Source: JAICJR01 sp036494715
Lineage (GTDB): Bacteria; Actinomycetota; Thermoleophilia; Solirubrobacterales; Thermoleophilaceae
Reading direction: 5' to 3'
Length of the DNA: 64,000 bases
Assembly (NCBI GenBank): GCA_036494715.1
Contig: DASXNY010000150.1
Coordinates: 20,827-84,826, forward strand
The position numbers and the translations under genes were made by a program. Every line of letters begins with the position of its first letter. The first letter of the stretch is position 1. Shown here piece after piece: positions 1-8,799 of the stretch. The notes below the pieces were generated by a model. That model ran no database searches, had not been told where the DNA came from, and saw nothing but the letters and a program-made list of their open reading frames with translations.

Positions 1-170
1 TCGCCTATCTGGCGCTGACCATCGGCATGACGTTCCAGGTCTCCGACACCGACCTGGTCGGCAAGCCGGTGCGGCGGGTCGCGCTGCATCACGCCCTGTT
101 GTCGTACGTGTTCGGCACCGGGATCGTGGCGATCACGGTCAGCTCGGTCGCCGCCCTGCTCGGGGGTTAG
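1..170 (+). CDS. DUF1345 family membrane protein, C-terminal fragment (cut by window edge)
   Basis: Reading from base 3, the frame gives 55 residues and then TAG. The segment TIGMTFQVSDTDL followed by a basic stretch (KPVRRVALHHALLSY) and a last hydrophobic helix is the conserved C-terminal end of DUF1345 inner-membrane proteins, whose function is unknown. The start lies upstream of the window. The next gene is on the same strand after 75 bp. The family call rests on one short block, but that block is characteristic. Confidence 0.75.
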   Translation, partial: AYLALTIGMTFQVSDTDLVGKPVRRVALHHALLSYVFGTGIVAITVSSVAALLGG

Positions 171-245
171 ACATACGCACCGGGTATCGCACCGGCCGCC
201 GCGCGGTCTAGTCGCTCAAAGCGGCTGCGCACAGGGTCGAATCGC

Positions 246-935
246 ATGCTCCCGCTCTCCGATGGCATCCGCGCGCGGCGCTTTCCGTACGTCAACGTCG
301 CGCTGATCGTCGCCAACTTCGCGGTCTGGATCTTCTATGAGCTGCCGCATCTCGGCCAGTCCGTGCACGACGCGTCGTTCTATCCCTGCACCGTCAACGG
401 GTCGTGTCACGGCCCCGAGCCCTGGGGGGTGAGCTGGATCACCAGCATGTTCATGCACGGCAGCTGGGGGCACATCCTCGGCAACATGCTGTTCCTCGTG
501 ATCTTCGGGAAGAACGTCGAGGACGCATTCGGCCATCTGCGCTACCTCGGCTTCTACTTCGCCGGCGGCTTCGTGGCCACGATGACCCAGACGCTCGTCA
601 CGCTTGTCCTGGGATCCGCGGCGGACGGACGGGTACCTAACCTTGGAGCGAGCGGAGCGATTGCCGCCGTGTTGGGCGCCTACTTCGTGCTCTATCCGGA
701 CTCACGCGTGCTGTCCCTCGTCTTCGTCTTCCTCGTGCGGATCCCGGCGTGGATCTTCCTCGGGCTCTGGTTCGTATACCAGCTGGTCGAGGGCAACTTC
801 GGGATGCTCTCGGCACACGCCCACGGCGGTGGCACCGCCTTCTTCGCGCACATCGGCGGCTTCGTGTTCGGCGTCCTGGTTGCACGGCTGCTCGCCGGCG
901 CGCACGCGCGCGAGCCGGCCACCGCGCCAGCCTGA
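246..935 (+). CDS. Rhomboid family intramembrane serine protease
   Basis: This 229-residue polytopic membrane protein carries the rhomboid signatures. HGSWGHILGN in an early helix holds the oxyanion-side His and Asn (about H76 and N80), GASGAI holds the catalytic Ser (about S136), and AHIGGFVFG holds the catalytic His (about H202). Such proteases cleave transmembrane helices of substrates within the membrane. About six helices can be traced, and the length is normal for a minimal bacterial rhomboid. The loop after the first helix is Cys-containing (PCTVNGSC). The substrate cannot be inferred from the neighbours, a DUF1345 protein upstream and a convergent PucR-type regulator downstream. Confidence 0.92.
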   Translation: MLPLSDGIRARRFPYVNVALIVANFAVWIFYELPHLGQSVHDASFYPCTVNGSCHGPEPWGVSWITSMFMHGSWGHILGNMLFLVIFGKNVEDAFGHLRYLGFYFAGGFVATMTQTLVTLVLGSAADGRVPNLGASGAIAAVLGAYFVLYPDSRVLSLVFVFLVRIPAWIFLGLWFVYQLVEGNFGMLSAHAHGGGTAFFAHIGGFVFGVLVARLLAGAHAREPATAPA

Positions 936-961
936 CATCCCGCATGGGAGACGAGTGACGG

Positions 962-2197
962 CTACGGATCCTGAGTGAGCCGGATGATGCGCAGCGCCAC
1001 CTGAAGCTCGCACGCTCGCTGTTCGATTGGGTGCGGAAGGTCTTCCTGAGCCGCGTGAATCCGGTTGATGATCGTGTTCTCGTGAACGCCAAGGCGCTGG
1101 GCGGTGCGCCTCGGACTTAGGTTCTCCTGGAGGTAGACCTGCAGCGTTGCGGCGAGGCGCGCGGTGCGGTCGTCATCGGCGGCGAGCGGGCCGAGCTCCG
1201 AGAGCACGAACGCCTGCGCCTGCTCGACGTCGACGCTTGCAAGCGCCGCCAGCGCCACCTCGTCGTAGCGCGTCACGGGTCCCTGGCGCCGACGTGTGAG
1301 AGTCGCGATGCGGCGGGCGCTGAGCGCCTCCTGATGGCTGCGGCGAAAGCCCTCGATACCGGCGGCCGGAGATCCGCAGGCGGCCAGCACGCCGGGAAAC
1401 TGACGCGGATCCAGGTGGAACCGCGCGAGCTCGTCGCCGTCGGCGCTCTCCGGCCAGATCACCCAGCCCGCGATCAGCAGGCGCTCGCCGGGGACGAGCA
1501 AGGGCCTCGCCTCGGATATTGCCGCTGCGAGCTCCAGCCCGGCGCGCTCGAGCGGGGCGAGCGCCTCGCTGGCGGCCTCTTCCGGCCGCTCATGCCAGAC
1601 CACGAAGGCAAGGTGCTCGCGCTCGAGGTCGTAGACCAGCCGGGCGCTCACGGCCTGGAGGTCGGTGATCTCGCCGCTCAAGACCGCCTCGACGGTCTGG
1701 GAGCGGACCGCCGCGGCACTGCGGACCCAGCGCTCGCGCTCCTCCGCATAGAGCTGCACGAGCCGCGCGCTCAGAGCCTCGATGAACTCGAAGGTCCACT
1801 CCGCGCCCAATTCGATCGCGCGAGCCTGCTGGCCGTCGGTGCCGGGGTCGGCGTGAACCGCTTCCGCCCAGCGGCGGAAAAACGTCGCGTGCCCGATGTG
1901 ATAGGCGCGCAGCAGCGAGTCGAGCGGGACACCACGACGCACGAACTCGCGCGCGTACTCGATAGCGGCCGGCGGAGGTTCGGCCTCGCTTGGCGGGACC
2001 TCGTTCCGAACCATGTAGGCGAGGAGGCGCAGGACGCTCTCGCTGCTTGCGTAGGTCTCGTCGCCGAGGTCGCCGGCCTCGACGGCGGGGAGCTGAGCGT
2101 GGATCGCCTCGGTGATGTCGCGTGACACCGAGGGCAGCCAGTCCGGATCCACGGTGTAGCGCTCGACCAGATGGCGAAAGCGGTTCTCCGCTTTCAT
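962..2197 (-). CDS. PucR/CdaR-type helix-turn-helix transcriptional regulator
   Basis: A 411-residue soluble protein. The last 70 residues carry the PucR C-terminal helix-turn-helix: TLQVYLQENLSPRRTAQRLG followed by VHENTIINRI. The N-terminal region (about residues 60-170) is helical with repeated Arg/Glu and resembles the sensor half of PucR-like regulators such as CdaR. The middle (about 180-300) fits the GGDEF-like domain of this family. The effector is unknown. The gene lies between a convergent rhomboid gene and a DUF1269 gene on the same strand 89 bp upstream. No strong Shine-Dalgarno precedes the ATG. Confidence 0.85.
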   Translation of the reverse strand: MKAENRFRHLVERYTVDPDWLPSVSRDITEAIHAQLPAVEAGDLGDETYASSESVLRLLAYMVRNEVPPSEAEPPPAAIEYAREFVRRGVPLDSLLRAYHIGHATFFRRWAEAVHADPGTDGQQARAIELGAEWTFEFIEALSARLVQLYAEERERWVRSAAAVRSQTVEAVLSGEITDLQAVSARLVYDLEREHLAFVVWHERPEEAASEALAPLERAGLELAAAISEARPLLVPGERLLIAGWVIWPESADGDELARFHLDPRQFPGVLAACGSPAAGIEGFRRSHQEALSARRIATLTRRRQGPVTRYDEVALAALASVDVEQAQAFVLSELGPLAADDDRTARLAATLQVYLQENLSPRRTAQRLGVHENTIINRIHAAQEDLPHPIEQRACELQVALRIIRLTQDP

Positions 2198-2286
2198 GGG
2201 CGAGAGCGTAATGGCTACACGCCCCTCGAAGATGCTGCGAGCGCGGAGGCCCGGGGCGAGGGCCTCCGCGCTCGATGACGCCGTGC

Positions 2287-2910
2287 TCAGTGGCTGCTGC
2301 CGGCACCCACCGGGTGGCGGTGGAGCTTGGCCTTCAGCTCCTCGATCTTGGCGTGGATCTTCTCCTTGGCCTGACTGCGGCGCTGGTCTCGAAGCTCCTT
2401 CCTCGCGGCCCTCTTGGCGGCTCGCTGAGCCTCCTCGGCGGCGGCGATCTCGGCCTCGACGTCGTCGACGTCGCGCCGGAGGATTGTTCCGCCCAGCTCC
2501 GCCATCGCAGCGTCGAGCACCTCGGGGCTCTGCTCGCCGACCTGCGCCAGCAGGGTCGAGCGGCCCACCTGAACTGTGCGTCCCAGCTCCGCTAGAACGG
2601 AGTCGGTCTCCTCATCGTCGTCGATGTCGAAAAGGGATCCGATCAACAGCCCCATCGCGCCCCCGAGGAGGACGCCGAAGGGTCCACCCAGGATGCCGAT
2701 GATCAACCCGACGATCCCCCCGCTTGCGGTGCCGGTCAAGCCGTCGTCGCCGACCACGTCCTTCGTATCGAGCTGACCGTCCTCGCGCCTGACGACCACA
2801 GCGGCCTCTGAGAGGCTCACCTGACGCTGGTCGTCCATCTCCTTGAGCTTCGTCAAGGCGTCATAGGCCTTGCTGTTCTCGCCAAAGGTCACAGCAATGA
2901 CGCTGTCCAT
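2287..2910 (-). CDS. DUF1269 domain-containing membrane-associated protein
   Basis: A 207-residue protein starting MDSVIAVTFGENSKAYDAL, a typical DUF1269 opening. A Gly-rich hydrophobic hairpin (about 62-95, with GGIVGLIIGILGGPFG) is followed by a regulatory-like alpha/beta part, then a long charged helix rich in Ala, Glu, Lys and Arg from about residue 150 (coiled-coil-like) and a short His-containing tail. The ATG is preceded by AAAGGAG at good spacing. DUF1269 proteins are common in actinobacterial stress regions, but their function is unknown. The gene is divergent from the AI-2E-family gene, so the two probably share the intergenic promoter region. Confidence 0.88.
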   Translation of the reverse strand: MDSVIAVTFGENSKAYDALTKLKEMDDQRQVSLSEAAVVVRREDGQLDTKDVVGDDGLTGTASGGIVGLIIGILGGPFGVLLGGAMGLLIGSLFDIDDDEETDSVLAELGRTVQVGRSTLLAQVGEQSPEVLDAAMAELGGTILRRDVDDVEAEIAAAEEAQRAAKRAARKELRDQRRSQAKEKIHAKIEELKAKLHRHPVGAGSSH

Positions 2911-3043
2911 GGCGCTCCTTTCGTCGCGTTTGCCCGGTGGAGCGAACCTGGGGCGACGGGCGCGGGAAGGGGATACCGCGGAGCAGCCGTGGCCAGACCC
3001 AACGGTTATGCGGTCGGCGGCCGGGCGCGCCTACGGTCAGACC

Positions 3044-4204
3044 ATGGTGGACGGCGCGGCGAACGGCCGCTCTCACGGAGTGAAGGAACCCCGCGCCGTC
3101 GCGGTGCGGCTGGTCGCCCCGACGGCCCGCGGGCTGGCGCGGACGCTCTTGCTGGTGGCGGCCTGCGCGGGCTTCCTGTATCTGCTCTTCCTGCTTCGGA
3201 ACGTGATCCGCCTGGTGGCGATAGCGCTGTTCCTGGCCATCGCCCTGAAGCCGCTCGTCGACGCGCTTTCAGGCAGGCGCGCTCCCCGGGCGCTGGTGAT
3301 CCTCGGCCTCTACCTGGTGATGGCGATCGCGATCGTCGCGATCGGAGTGGTGATCGTGCCGGCGGTCGCCGGGGAGGTGAAGGCGTTCGCTCACCACTCG
3401 CCGACGTACGTGCACGACCTGCGCAACAACGCGACTTTCCGGCACTACGACGACCGCTACCACATCAGCTCGAAGCTCCAGAACGACCTCAAGACCCTGC
3501 CCAGTCACGTCGGAGGCGCGACACGCGCGCTCGGCAGCGTCACCGTGGGTGCCTTCCAGGTCATCGGTGAGCTGGTGACGGTGCTGTCGATCGCGTTCCT
3601 GCTGCTCCTGCATGGCGAGCGCTATGCCGGGATGGCGCTCGATCTCGCCGGCAAACGGCGAGACCGCTATGCGCGCCTCATCAAGCAGGTGGAGGGCGCG
3701 GTAGCCGGCTACGTGCTCGGGAACGTGGTGATCAGCGTGCTGGCTGCCATCGCCACCTGGGTGGTACTCACCATTCTCGGTGTGCACTACGCGCTCGCCT
3801 TCGCGATCGTAGTGGCGTTCTTCGACCTGATTCCACTGGTCGGCGCAACGCTGGGAGCCATCGTCGTGTCGGTCGGCACCCTGACGGTTCACTTCCCCGA
3901 GACGACGATCATCTGGATTGCGTTCATCATCGTCTGGCAGCGATTCGAGGACTACGTGGTCCAGCCGCTCGTCTACAGGCGAGCTGTGCAGGTCAACCCG
4001 CTGGTGACGATCGTGGCGGTACTCGCGGGCGCGGCGCTCCTGGGCGTGCTAGGCGCGCTGCTGGCGATTCCGGTCGCCGCGGGGATACAGATCATCCTGC
4101 GCGACTGGTGGTCGGCGCGTGAGGGGAACGACGTCGCCGCCCGAGCTGCGGGAAGCGGCTCTCTTAATCCCGCGCCGGCCGAGGCGGCAGAGCGCGGCGC
4201 ATAA
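3044..4204 (+). CDS. AI-2E family transporter (PF01594)
   Basis: A protein of 386 residues from the ATG at 3044. An in-frame reading exists up to 2870 but would overlap the divergent gene and adds low-complexity residues. The family architecture is clear: an N-terminal helix pair (FLYLLFLLRNVIRLVAIALF), a long periplasmic-type loop with AHHSPTYVHDLRNN, then the C-terminal membrane bundle with AFFDLIPLVGATLGAIVVSV and EDYVVQPLVYRRAVQVNPLV. Members export AI-2, or act as Na+/H+ or other exporters; the substrate here cannot be told. It heads a same-strand run with the DUF1003 and BON genes. Confidence 0.9.
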   Translation: MVDGAANGRSHGVKEPRAVAVRLVAPTARGLARTLLLVAACAGFLYLLFLLRNVIRLVAIALFLAIALKPLVDALSGRRAPRALVILGLYLVMAIAIVAIGVVIVPAVAGEVKAFAHHSPTYVHDLRNNATFRHYDDRYHISSKLQNDLKTLPSHVGGATRALGSVTVGAFQVIGELVTVLSIAFLLLLHGERYAGMALDLAGKRRDRYARLIKQVEGAVAGYVLGNVVISVLAAIATWVVLTILGVHYALAFAIVVAFFDLIPLVGATLGAIVVSVGTLTVHFPETTIIWIAFIIVWQRFEDYVVQPLVYRRAVQVNPLVTIVAVLAGAALLGVLGALLAIPVAAGIQIILRDWWSAREGNDVAARAAGSGSLNPAPAEAAERGA

Positions 4205-4298
4205 GCGCGACGTCTGGCGAATGCCGACCAGTGGTGTGCGGCTTACGGCGGCCGCGACGGATGAATGACGCATGAGCGAAACCGGGAAGGGAGCACCA

Positions 4299-4823
4299 GT
4301 GCCCACCAAGACGTCCTCAAACGGGGTCCAGTCAAACGGTCACGGCCACGCCGTGATTCGCCGGATCGGTCCACTTTTCCTTCCGGAAAAGCTCCCGCCT
4401 CCGGTGAACCCTGCGCTCGTCAAGCAGGCCGAGCAGCGGGCAGACAGGGCTCAGAACCGGCTCGCAGACCGCATCACGTCGTTCTCCGGCTCGATGACGT
4501 TCGTCTACCTGCACATCATCTGGTTCGGATGCTGGATCGGCTTCCATGTCGAGAAGTATCCGTTCGGGCTGCTGACGATGATCGTTTCGCTCGAGGCGAT
4601 CTTCCTCTCGACGTTCGTGATGATCAGTCAGAACCGAGCGGACGCCAAGCGCCAGGTGATCGCCGACGCGCAGTGGAAGACGGTGAAGGAGGAGGACTCC
4701 CAGAACCAGGAGCTGCTCGAGCTCTCGCGCCAGATCCTGAAGCTCACGCAGGAGGTGCGTTCGTTGGCCGACGCGCCTGAGTCGAGTCACAACCGCACAC
4801 AACGAGAAGGAGCACAGTCGTGA
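4299..4823 (+). CDS. DUF1003 domain-containing membrane protein
   Basis: The core is the DUF1003 domain. FSGSMTFVYLHIIWFGCWIG forms the first membrane helix, PFGLLTMIVSLEAIFLSTFV the second, then SQNRADAKRQ and a charged amphipathic helix. The domain is preceded by the usual Ala/Gln/Arg/Asp helix (QAEQRADRAQNRLADRI). GTG 4299 has AAGGGAG exactly five bases upstream, which is why I chose it. ATG 4272 is in frame and would add nine residues. The function is unknown. The stop overlaps the start of the BON gene by four bases, so the two are translationally coupled. Confidence 0.88.
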   Translation: MPTKTSSNGVQSNGHGHAVIRRIGPLFLPEKLPPPVNPALVKQAEQRADRAQNRLADRITSFSGSMTFVYLHIIWFGCWIGFHVEKYPFGLLTMIVSLEAIFLSTFVMISQNRADAKRQVIADAQWKTVKEEDSQNQELLELSRQILKLTQEVRSLADAPESSHNRTQREGAQS

Positions 4824-5266
4824 ATTCGGACGTTGCAATCGAGGACGACCTGCGAGAACTGCTGTTGGTCGACCAGCGCATTTCGGACCCGGGCGCCATC
4901 GCCGTCTCGGCCAACCACGGCCTGGTGACGCTGCGCGGAACGGTCGGGACCTTCGCGGCACGTCGCGCCGCCGTCAAAGACGCCCGCAGCGTGGAGGGAG
5001 TGGACGAAGTCGACGACCAGCTTCAGGTCCGGCTGCTCGACGAGGACCGTCGCGCGGACGCTGACATTCGCGGCGTGGTCCTACAGACCCTCGAGTGGGA
5101 CTCACGGGTGCCCGCAGAGCTGATCGACGTGAAGGTGGCGGACGGTTGGATCACCCTGAAGGGCGACGCGAACTACCAATTCCAAAGCGACGCAGCCTTC
5201 GACGACGTGACGAGGCTGGGCGGCGTCATCGGCATCACGAACGAGATCCGGGTTACGACTCCTTGA
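4820..5266 (+). CDS. BON domain protein (two BON-like repeats)
   Basis: A 148-residue soluble protein starting at GTG with AAGGAG seven bases upstream. Two BON-type modules are visible: AIEDDLRELL...ISANHGLVTLRGTV-like (about 5-70) and DIRGVVLQTLEW...DVKVADGWITLKGD (about 77-146). BON domains bind phospholipid or interact at the membrane surface and are common in OsmY-like stress proteins. No signal peptide is visible, so it is probably cytoplasmic. It has a same-length paralogue in inverted orientation at 8149-8595 sharing 14 identical consecutive residues. The gene ends five bases before the convergent LuxR-AAA gene. Confidence 0.9.
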   Translation: MNSDVAIEDDLRELLLVDQRISDPGAIAVSANHGLVTLRGTVGTFAARRAAVKDARSVEGVDEVDDQLQVRLLDEDRRADADIRGVVLQTLEWDSRVPAELIDVKVADGWITLKGDANYQFQSDAAFDDVTRLGGVIGITNEIRVTTP

Positions 5267-5271
5267 CGGCG

Positions 5272-8010
5272 CTACGCCGAAGCTGCCTCCGCCGGCAGCA
5301 CGTGTCCGAGCTGGTTGCGTGACGTGATGTCGAGCTTGCCGAAGACCTTGCGCAGGTGGTAGGCGACGGTGTGTTGGCTGATGAACAGTCGCTCGCCGAT
5401 CTGCGCGTTCGAGAAGCCGTCGCGGGCGAGTTGCGCGATCTGAGCTTCGTGGGTGGTGAGGTCGTCACGGGCCTCGGCCCTGCGTTTGCGGGGACGCTCG
5501 CCGGTGGCGAGCAGCTCGCGCTCGGCCCGTCCGGCGAACCCCTCGGCCCCCATGCTCGTGAACATCTCGAGCGCGGTGCGCAGCTGCTCCCGGGCTTCGA
5601 TGCGGCGGCGCTCGCGCCGCAGCCACTCGCCGTAGAGCAGGTGGGTGCGAGCGAGCTGCACGCGCACGCGGGTGCGCCGCAGCCGCTCGATCGCCTCCCG
5701 GTAGAGGCGCTCGGGGGCGTCGCCGTCGCTGAGCAGGGCGCGCGAGCGGGCCTCGACCCCGAGCGCCCAGTCGCTGCCGCTGGGCCGGGTGCTGAGCGTG
5801 AGCCGCTCGAGCGCCCGTTCCGCAATGCGCGGCTCTCCGACGTGGGCGGCGGCCTCCACGAGCTCGGCGACCGCGCTGGGCGTGCTGAGCTCGGAGTAGG
5901 GCGCGACGTCGACGGCCTCACGCACCGCGGCAAAGGCCTCCTCGTAGCGACCCAGACCGTTGTACAGGACCGCGCCGGCCTGCCCCGCGAACGCCAGCGC
6001 AAAGCCCTCCCCTCGCGCCTTCGCATCCGCAGTCAAGTCCTCGACCAGCGACGTCAGCTCCGGCTCCCGCCCGCGCAGCGCCGCGACCCAAATCTCGACG
6101 TAACGATGAACGGGGATGCCGGTCGCCGCGGTGGTCGCCCGGAGCTCGTCGAGCAGCGACTCCGCCGTGTACAGCTCGCCACAGAGGGCGTGCACGTAGC
6201 TGAGCGAGCTGAGGAGCAGCGGCGTGGCCGTGAGGGCACCGGCATCACGCGCCCGCCGAAGCTCTCGCGTGGCGAGCAGCCTCCAGCTCTCCTCGTCCCA
6301 GAAGTCCCACGCGGCACGGCACGCGGCCGAGATCCAGCGGGACTCGCCTGGCCCTAGGTCGGGCTCCTCGCGGAACGCGCTCAGCGCGGCCTTGAGGATC
6401 GGCGCGGCCGCGGCGTGACCGTCGATCGGCAGCGTCGCAATCCCCTGAAGGAGGAGATCGGTCGGCCGCGGCGGCCGCTGCGGGGCAGCGCCGGCCAGCG
6501 CCGCCTTGCTCACCTCGACAAAGTCCGCTCGGCGGGCGAGCGGGCCGGCGAACCGGGCCGCGTCGAGCGCTTCGAGATAGGCCGTGTGCGCCCGGTCCGG
6601 GTCGACCGCCTCGAGCTCGCGGGCGGCGTCCAGCAGGAGCTTGGGAGCGTCGCCGCCGCGCTGCGCGGCGAACGCGATCTGCGCTGTCAGGAGATGCACG
6701 CGCGCGCGTTGGAGATCGTCGACGCCGCCGGTCTCCGCGGTGACGAGCAGCGCGAGGGCATCGTCCAGCGCCCCGGCCTCGTACTTCGTCTGTGCCGCCG
6801 CCAACGCCCGCCGCGCACGTCGGACAGGGTGCGACGTCAACGCCGCTGCGCGCTCGAGGAAGGCGGCGGCGGCAGCCAGGCCGCCGCGCGCCTGGGCGCG
6901 GCCGGCGGCTCGCTCGAGCTCGCCGGCGACGGACTCGTCTGGGCCGGCTGTCGCCTCGGCGAGATGCCAGGCTCGCCGGTCCGGATCGACCCGCGGGTCG
7001 GTTGCTTCCGCCAGCGCAGCGCGGACGCGGCGGCGTTCGTCCGGGGCCGCGGCGCGGTAGACCGCGGAGCGCACGAGCGGGTGGCGGAACCGGACCCGAG
7101 CGCCGATCTCGATCAGGTCGGCGCCGGCGAGCGGCTCGAGCGCCGCGTCGGCGAGCCCGAGGCGAGCCGCGGCGCGCCCGGCGAGCGCGGGATCGCCGGT
7201 CGGGTCGGCCGCTGCCACGAGCAACATCCGCCTGGTGTCCGCCGGGAGCGCCTCGAGCCGCTGCAGGAAGCGGTCCTCGATGCGCCCCGCTAGTGACAGC
7301 GCCTCGGGCAGGCCGAACCCGCCGGCCAGCTCGGCCGGCGGGAGCCCGGGCGGCAGCTCCAAGAGGGCGAGCGGGTTGCCACGGGCTTCGGCCATGAGCT
7401 GGTCGATGACTCGCTGATCCAGGCGCCCGGGCACGACCGATGTGAGGAGCTGTCGTGCGTCGGAATCTCGCAGCCCCTCCGCCACCAGCTCCGGCAGGGC
7501 GGAAAGCTCACGGATCGGTTCGCGGACGGCGAAGAGCATGACTACCGACTCCGCCAGCAGTCTGCGGCCCACGAACGCGAGCGCCTGCGCGGAGGCGCGG
7601 TCCAGCCATTGCGCGTCGTCGATCACGCATAGAAGCGGGCGCTGCTCGGCCGCCTCGGCTAGCAGCCCGAGCACCGCCAGGCCGACGAACAAGCGGTCCG
7701 GCGCCGCGCCCTCGCTCAGCCCGAACGTGATTTCCAGCGCGTGGCGCTGAGGAGCGGGAAGTCCTTCAAGGCGATCGAGCAGCGGCGCACACAGTTGATG
7801 TAGCGCCGCGAACGGGAGCTCCATCTCCGACTCCACTCCCGTCGCACGGACGACGCGCATGTCCGAGGCCGACCCGATCGCATAGTCGAGCAGCGCGGTC
7901 TTCCCAACTCCTGCCTCACCGCGCACTACGAGCACACCGCTGCGCTCAGCCCGCGCTCCCTCACGCAGCTGATCGAGGACGGCGCACTCGTCTCGCCGAC
8001 CGAGCAGCAT
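5272..8010 (-). CDS. LuxR family ATP-dependent transcriptional regulator (AAA/TPR/HTH, LAL-type)
   Basis: A 912-residue regulator of the large LAL/MalT-like class. The N-terminus carries Walker A GEAGVGKT (31-38) and a Walker B segment LLCVIDDAQWLD. The central 500 residues are Ala/Leu/Arg-rich helical repeats of TPR type. The C-terminus (about 845-905) is a LuxR helix-turn-helix: LTTHEAQIAQLARDGFSNAQ then IGERLFISQHTVAYHLRKVF. Such proteins switch on target promoters after ligand-dependent, ATP-driven assembly. The gene is flanked on both sides by paralogous BON genes in opposite orientation, which may be its targets (inference). A paralogue runs off the right end of this window. Confidence 0.93.
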   Translation of the reverse strand: MLLGRRDECAVLDQLREGARAERSGVLVVRGEAGVGKTALLDYAIGSASDMRVVRATGVESEMELPFAALHQLCAPLLDRLEGLPAPQRHALEITFGLSEGAAPDRLFVGLAVLGLLAEAAEQRPLLCVIDDAQWLDRASAQALAFVGRRLLAESVVMLFAVREPIRELSALPELVAEGLRDSDARQLLTSVVPGRLDQRVIDQLMAEARGNPLALLELPPGLPPAELAGGFGLPEALSLAGRIEDRFLQRLEALPADTRRMLLVAAADPTGDPALAGRAAARLGLADAALEPLAGADLIEIGARVRFRHPLVRSAVYRAAAPDERRRVRAALAEATDPRVDPDRRAWHLAEATAGPDESVAGELERAAGRAQARGGLAAAAAFLERAAALTSHPVRRARRALAAAQTKYEAGALDDALALLVTAETGGVDDLQRARVHLLTAQIAFAAQRGGDAPKLLLDAARELEAVDPDRAHTAYLEALDAARFAGPLARRADFVEVSKAALAGAAPQRPPRPTDLLLQGIATLPIDGHAAAAPILKAALSAFREEPDLGPGESRWISAACRAAWDFWDEESWRLLATRELRRARDAGALTATPLLLSSLSYVHALCGELYTAESLLDELRATTAATGIPVHRYVEIWVAALRGREPELTSLVEDLTADAKARGEGFALAFAGQAGAVLYNGLGRYEEAFAAVREAVDVAPYSELSTPSAVAELVEAAAHVGEPRIAERALERLTLSTRPSGSDWALGVEARSRALLSDGDAPERLYREAIERLRRTRVRVQLARTHLLYGEWLRRERRRIEAREQLRTALEMFTSMGAEGFAGRAERELLATGERPRKRRAEARDDLTTHEAQIAQLARDGFSNAQIGERLFISQHTVAYHLRKVFGKLDITSRNQLGHVLPAEAASA

Positions 8011-8106
8011 CAGTCCCCGCCACTAAAAGCTGAAGGACTGCCAGACATGGGCCTGGCCATCCTAATGCCCGCGCCTCCCGCGCGACAGCCATCGCCGCCC
8101 TCGCGA

Positions 8107-8146
8107 GTGGTCGCGTGGGCGGCTGCTGCCGCCCACGCGAAACCAC
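8107..8146 (-). terminator. Perfect GC-rich hairpin downstream of the second BON gene
   Basis: Bases 8111-8123 and 8128-8140 form a perfect 13-bp stem around a 4-base TGCT loop, extended by GTGG/CCAC (8107-8110 with 8143-8146) after a two-base bulge. It begins three bases after the stop of the minus-strand BON gene. No U-tract follows, as is usual for actinobacterial terminators. Confidence 0.7.
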
Positions 8147-8148
8147 TG

Positions 8149-8595
8149 TCAGAACTCGTTCACCGTGATCTCGTTGGTGACGCCGTAAACGCCGTACAGA
8201 CTCGCCACGTCCTCGTACGCCGCGTCGCTTTGGTACTGATAGCTGACGTCTCCCTTCAGGGTGATCCAGCCATCCGCGACCTTGACGTCGACCGAGTCGG
8301 ACAGGACCTCTGTGTCCCACATCAGGACTTGCAGGGCCACGCCACGGATCTCGTCGTCTTCGCGGCGGTCGGCGCCGGGGAGGCTGACCTTCAGCTCGTC
8401 GTTCACCTCGTAGACGCCGTCGATCTTCTTGGCGTCGTCGGCCGCGGCGCGCCGCTGGCCGAAGCTCTCGACGGTCCCCCGCAGCGTGATGCTGCCGCCG
8501 TCCGAGGCGACCGCGATCTCGACGGGGTCGGGAATCCGAGGATCGGACTCGAGAGAGTCGATTACGGCATCCTCAATTGCGGTGTTGGTAAGCAC
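8149..8595 (-). CDS. BON domain protein, paralogue of the 4820-5266 gene
   Basis: The protein is 148 residues, identical in length to its paralogue, when started at GTG 8595. That GTG has GAGAGGAG four bases upstream, and the N-terminus aligns as (N)TAIEDAVIDSL. An in-frame reading continues upstream to 8748, but that part does not match the paralogue. Two BON modules are present: VEIAVASDGGSITLRGTV in the first and DVKVADGWITLKGD in the second, the latter identical to the paralogue over 14 residues. It is probably a cytoplasmic, membrane-surface stress protein. A perfect hairpin follows its stop. Confidence 0.9.
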   Translation of the reverse strand: MLTNTAIEDAVIDSLESDPRIPDPVEIAVASDGGSITLRGTVESFGQRRAAADDAKKIDGVYEVNDELKVSLPGADRREDDEIRGVALQVLMWDTEVLSDSVDVKVADGWITLKGDVSYQYQSDAAYEDVASLYGVYGVTNEITVNEF

Positions 8596-8799
8596 TGGGC
8601 TCCTCTCGATTGGGTACGAGGAGTCCTGGATCGGCCCCGGCCGGCTCGCTAGATCGAAGCGCCCAATGCGCCATACCCGGGCGTTCTCGACTACCAGATC
8701 CACTGTCAGGCGAGCGCCATGACTGTCAATGACAGGGATGCGAAGCAAGCCTCATCGGCCTAGCGTGGCCGGCACATTCCCACAGCTGGAGGCAGTCGC

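Noticed and set aside
182..187. GGGTAT as a SigB/SigF-type -10 element (also near 45174-45179 and 48378-48383 on the minus strand)
   Set aside because: No matching GTTT-type -35 element lies at the right distance at the second and third sites, and only a weak one at the first.
1334..2125. 263-residue plus-strand open frame
   Set aside because: It is a shadow of the PucR-type gene on the opposite strand, with Arg/Gly-rich composition and no recognisable domain.
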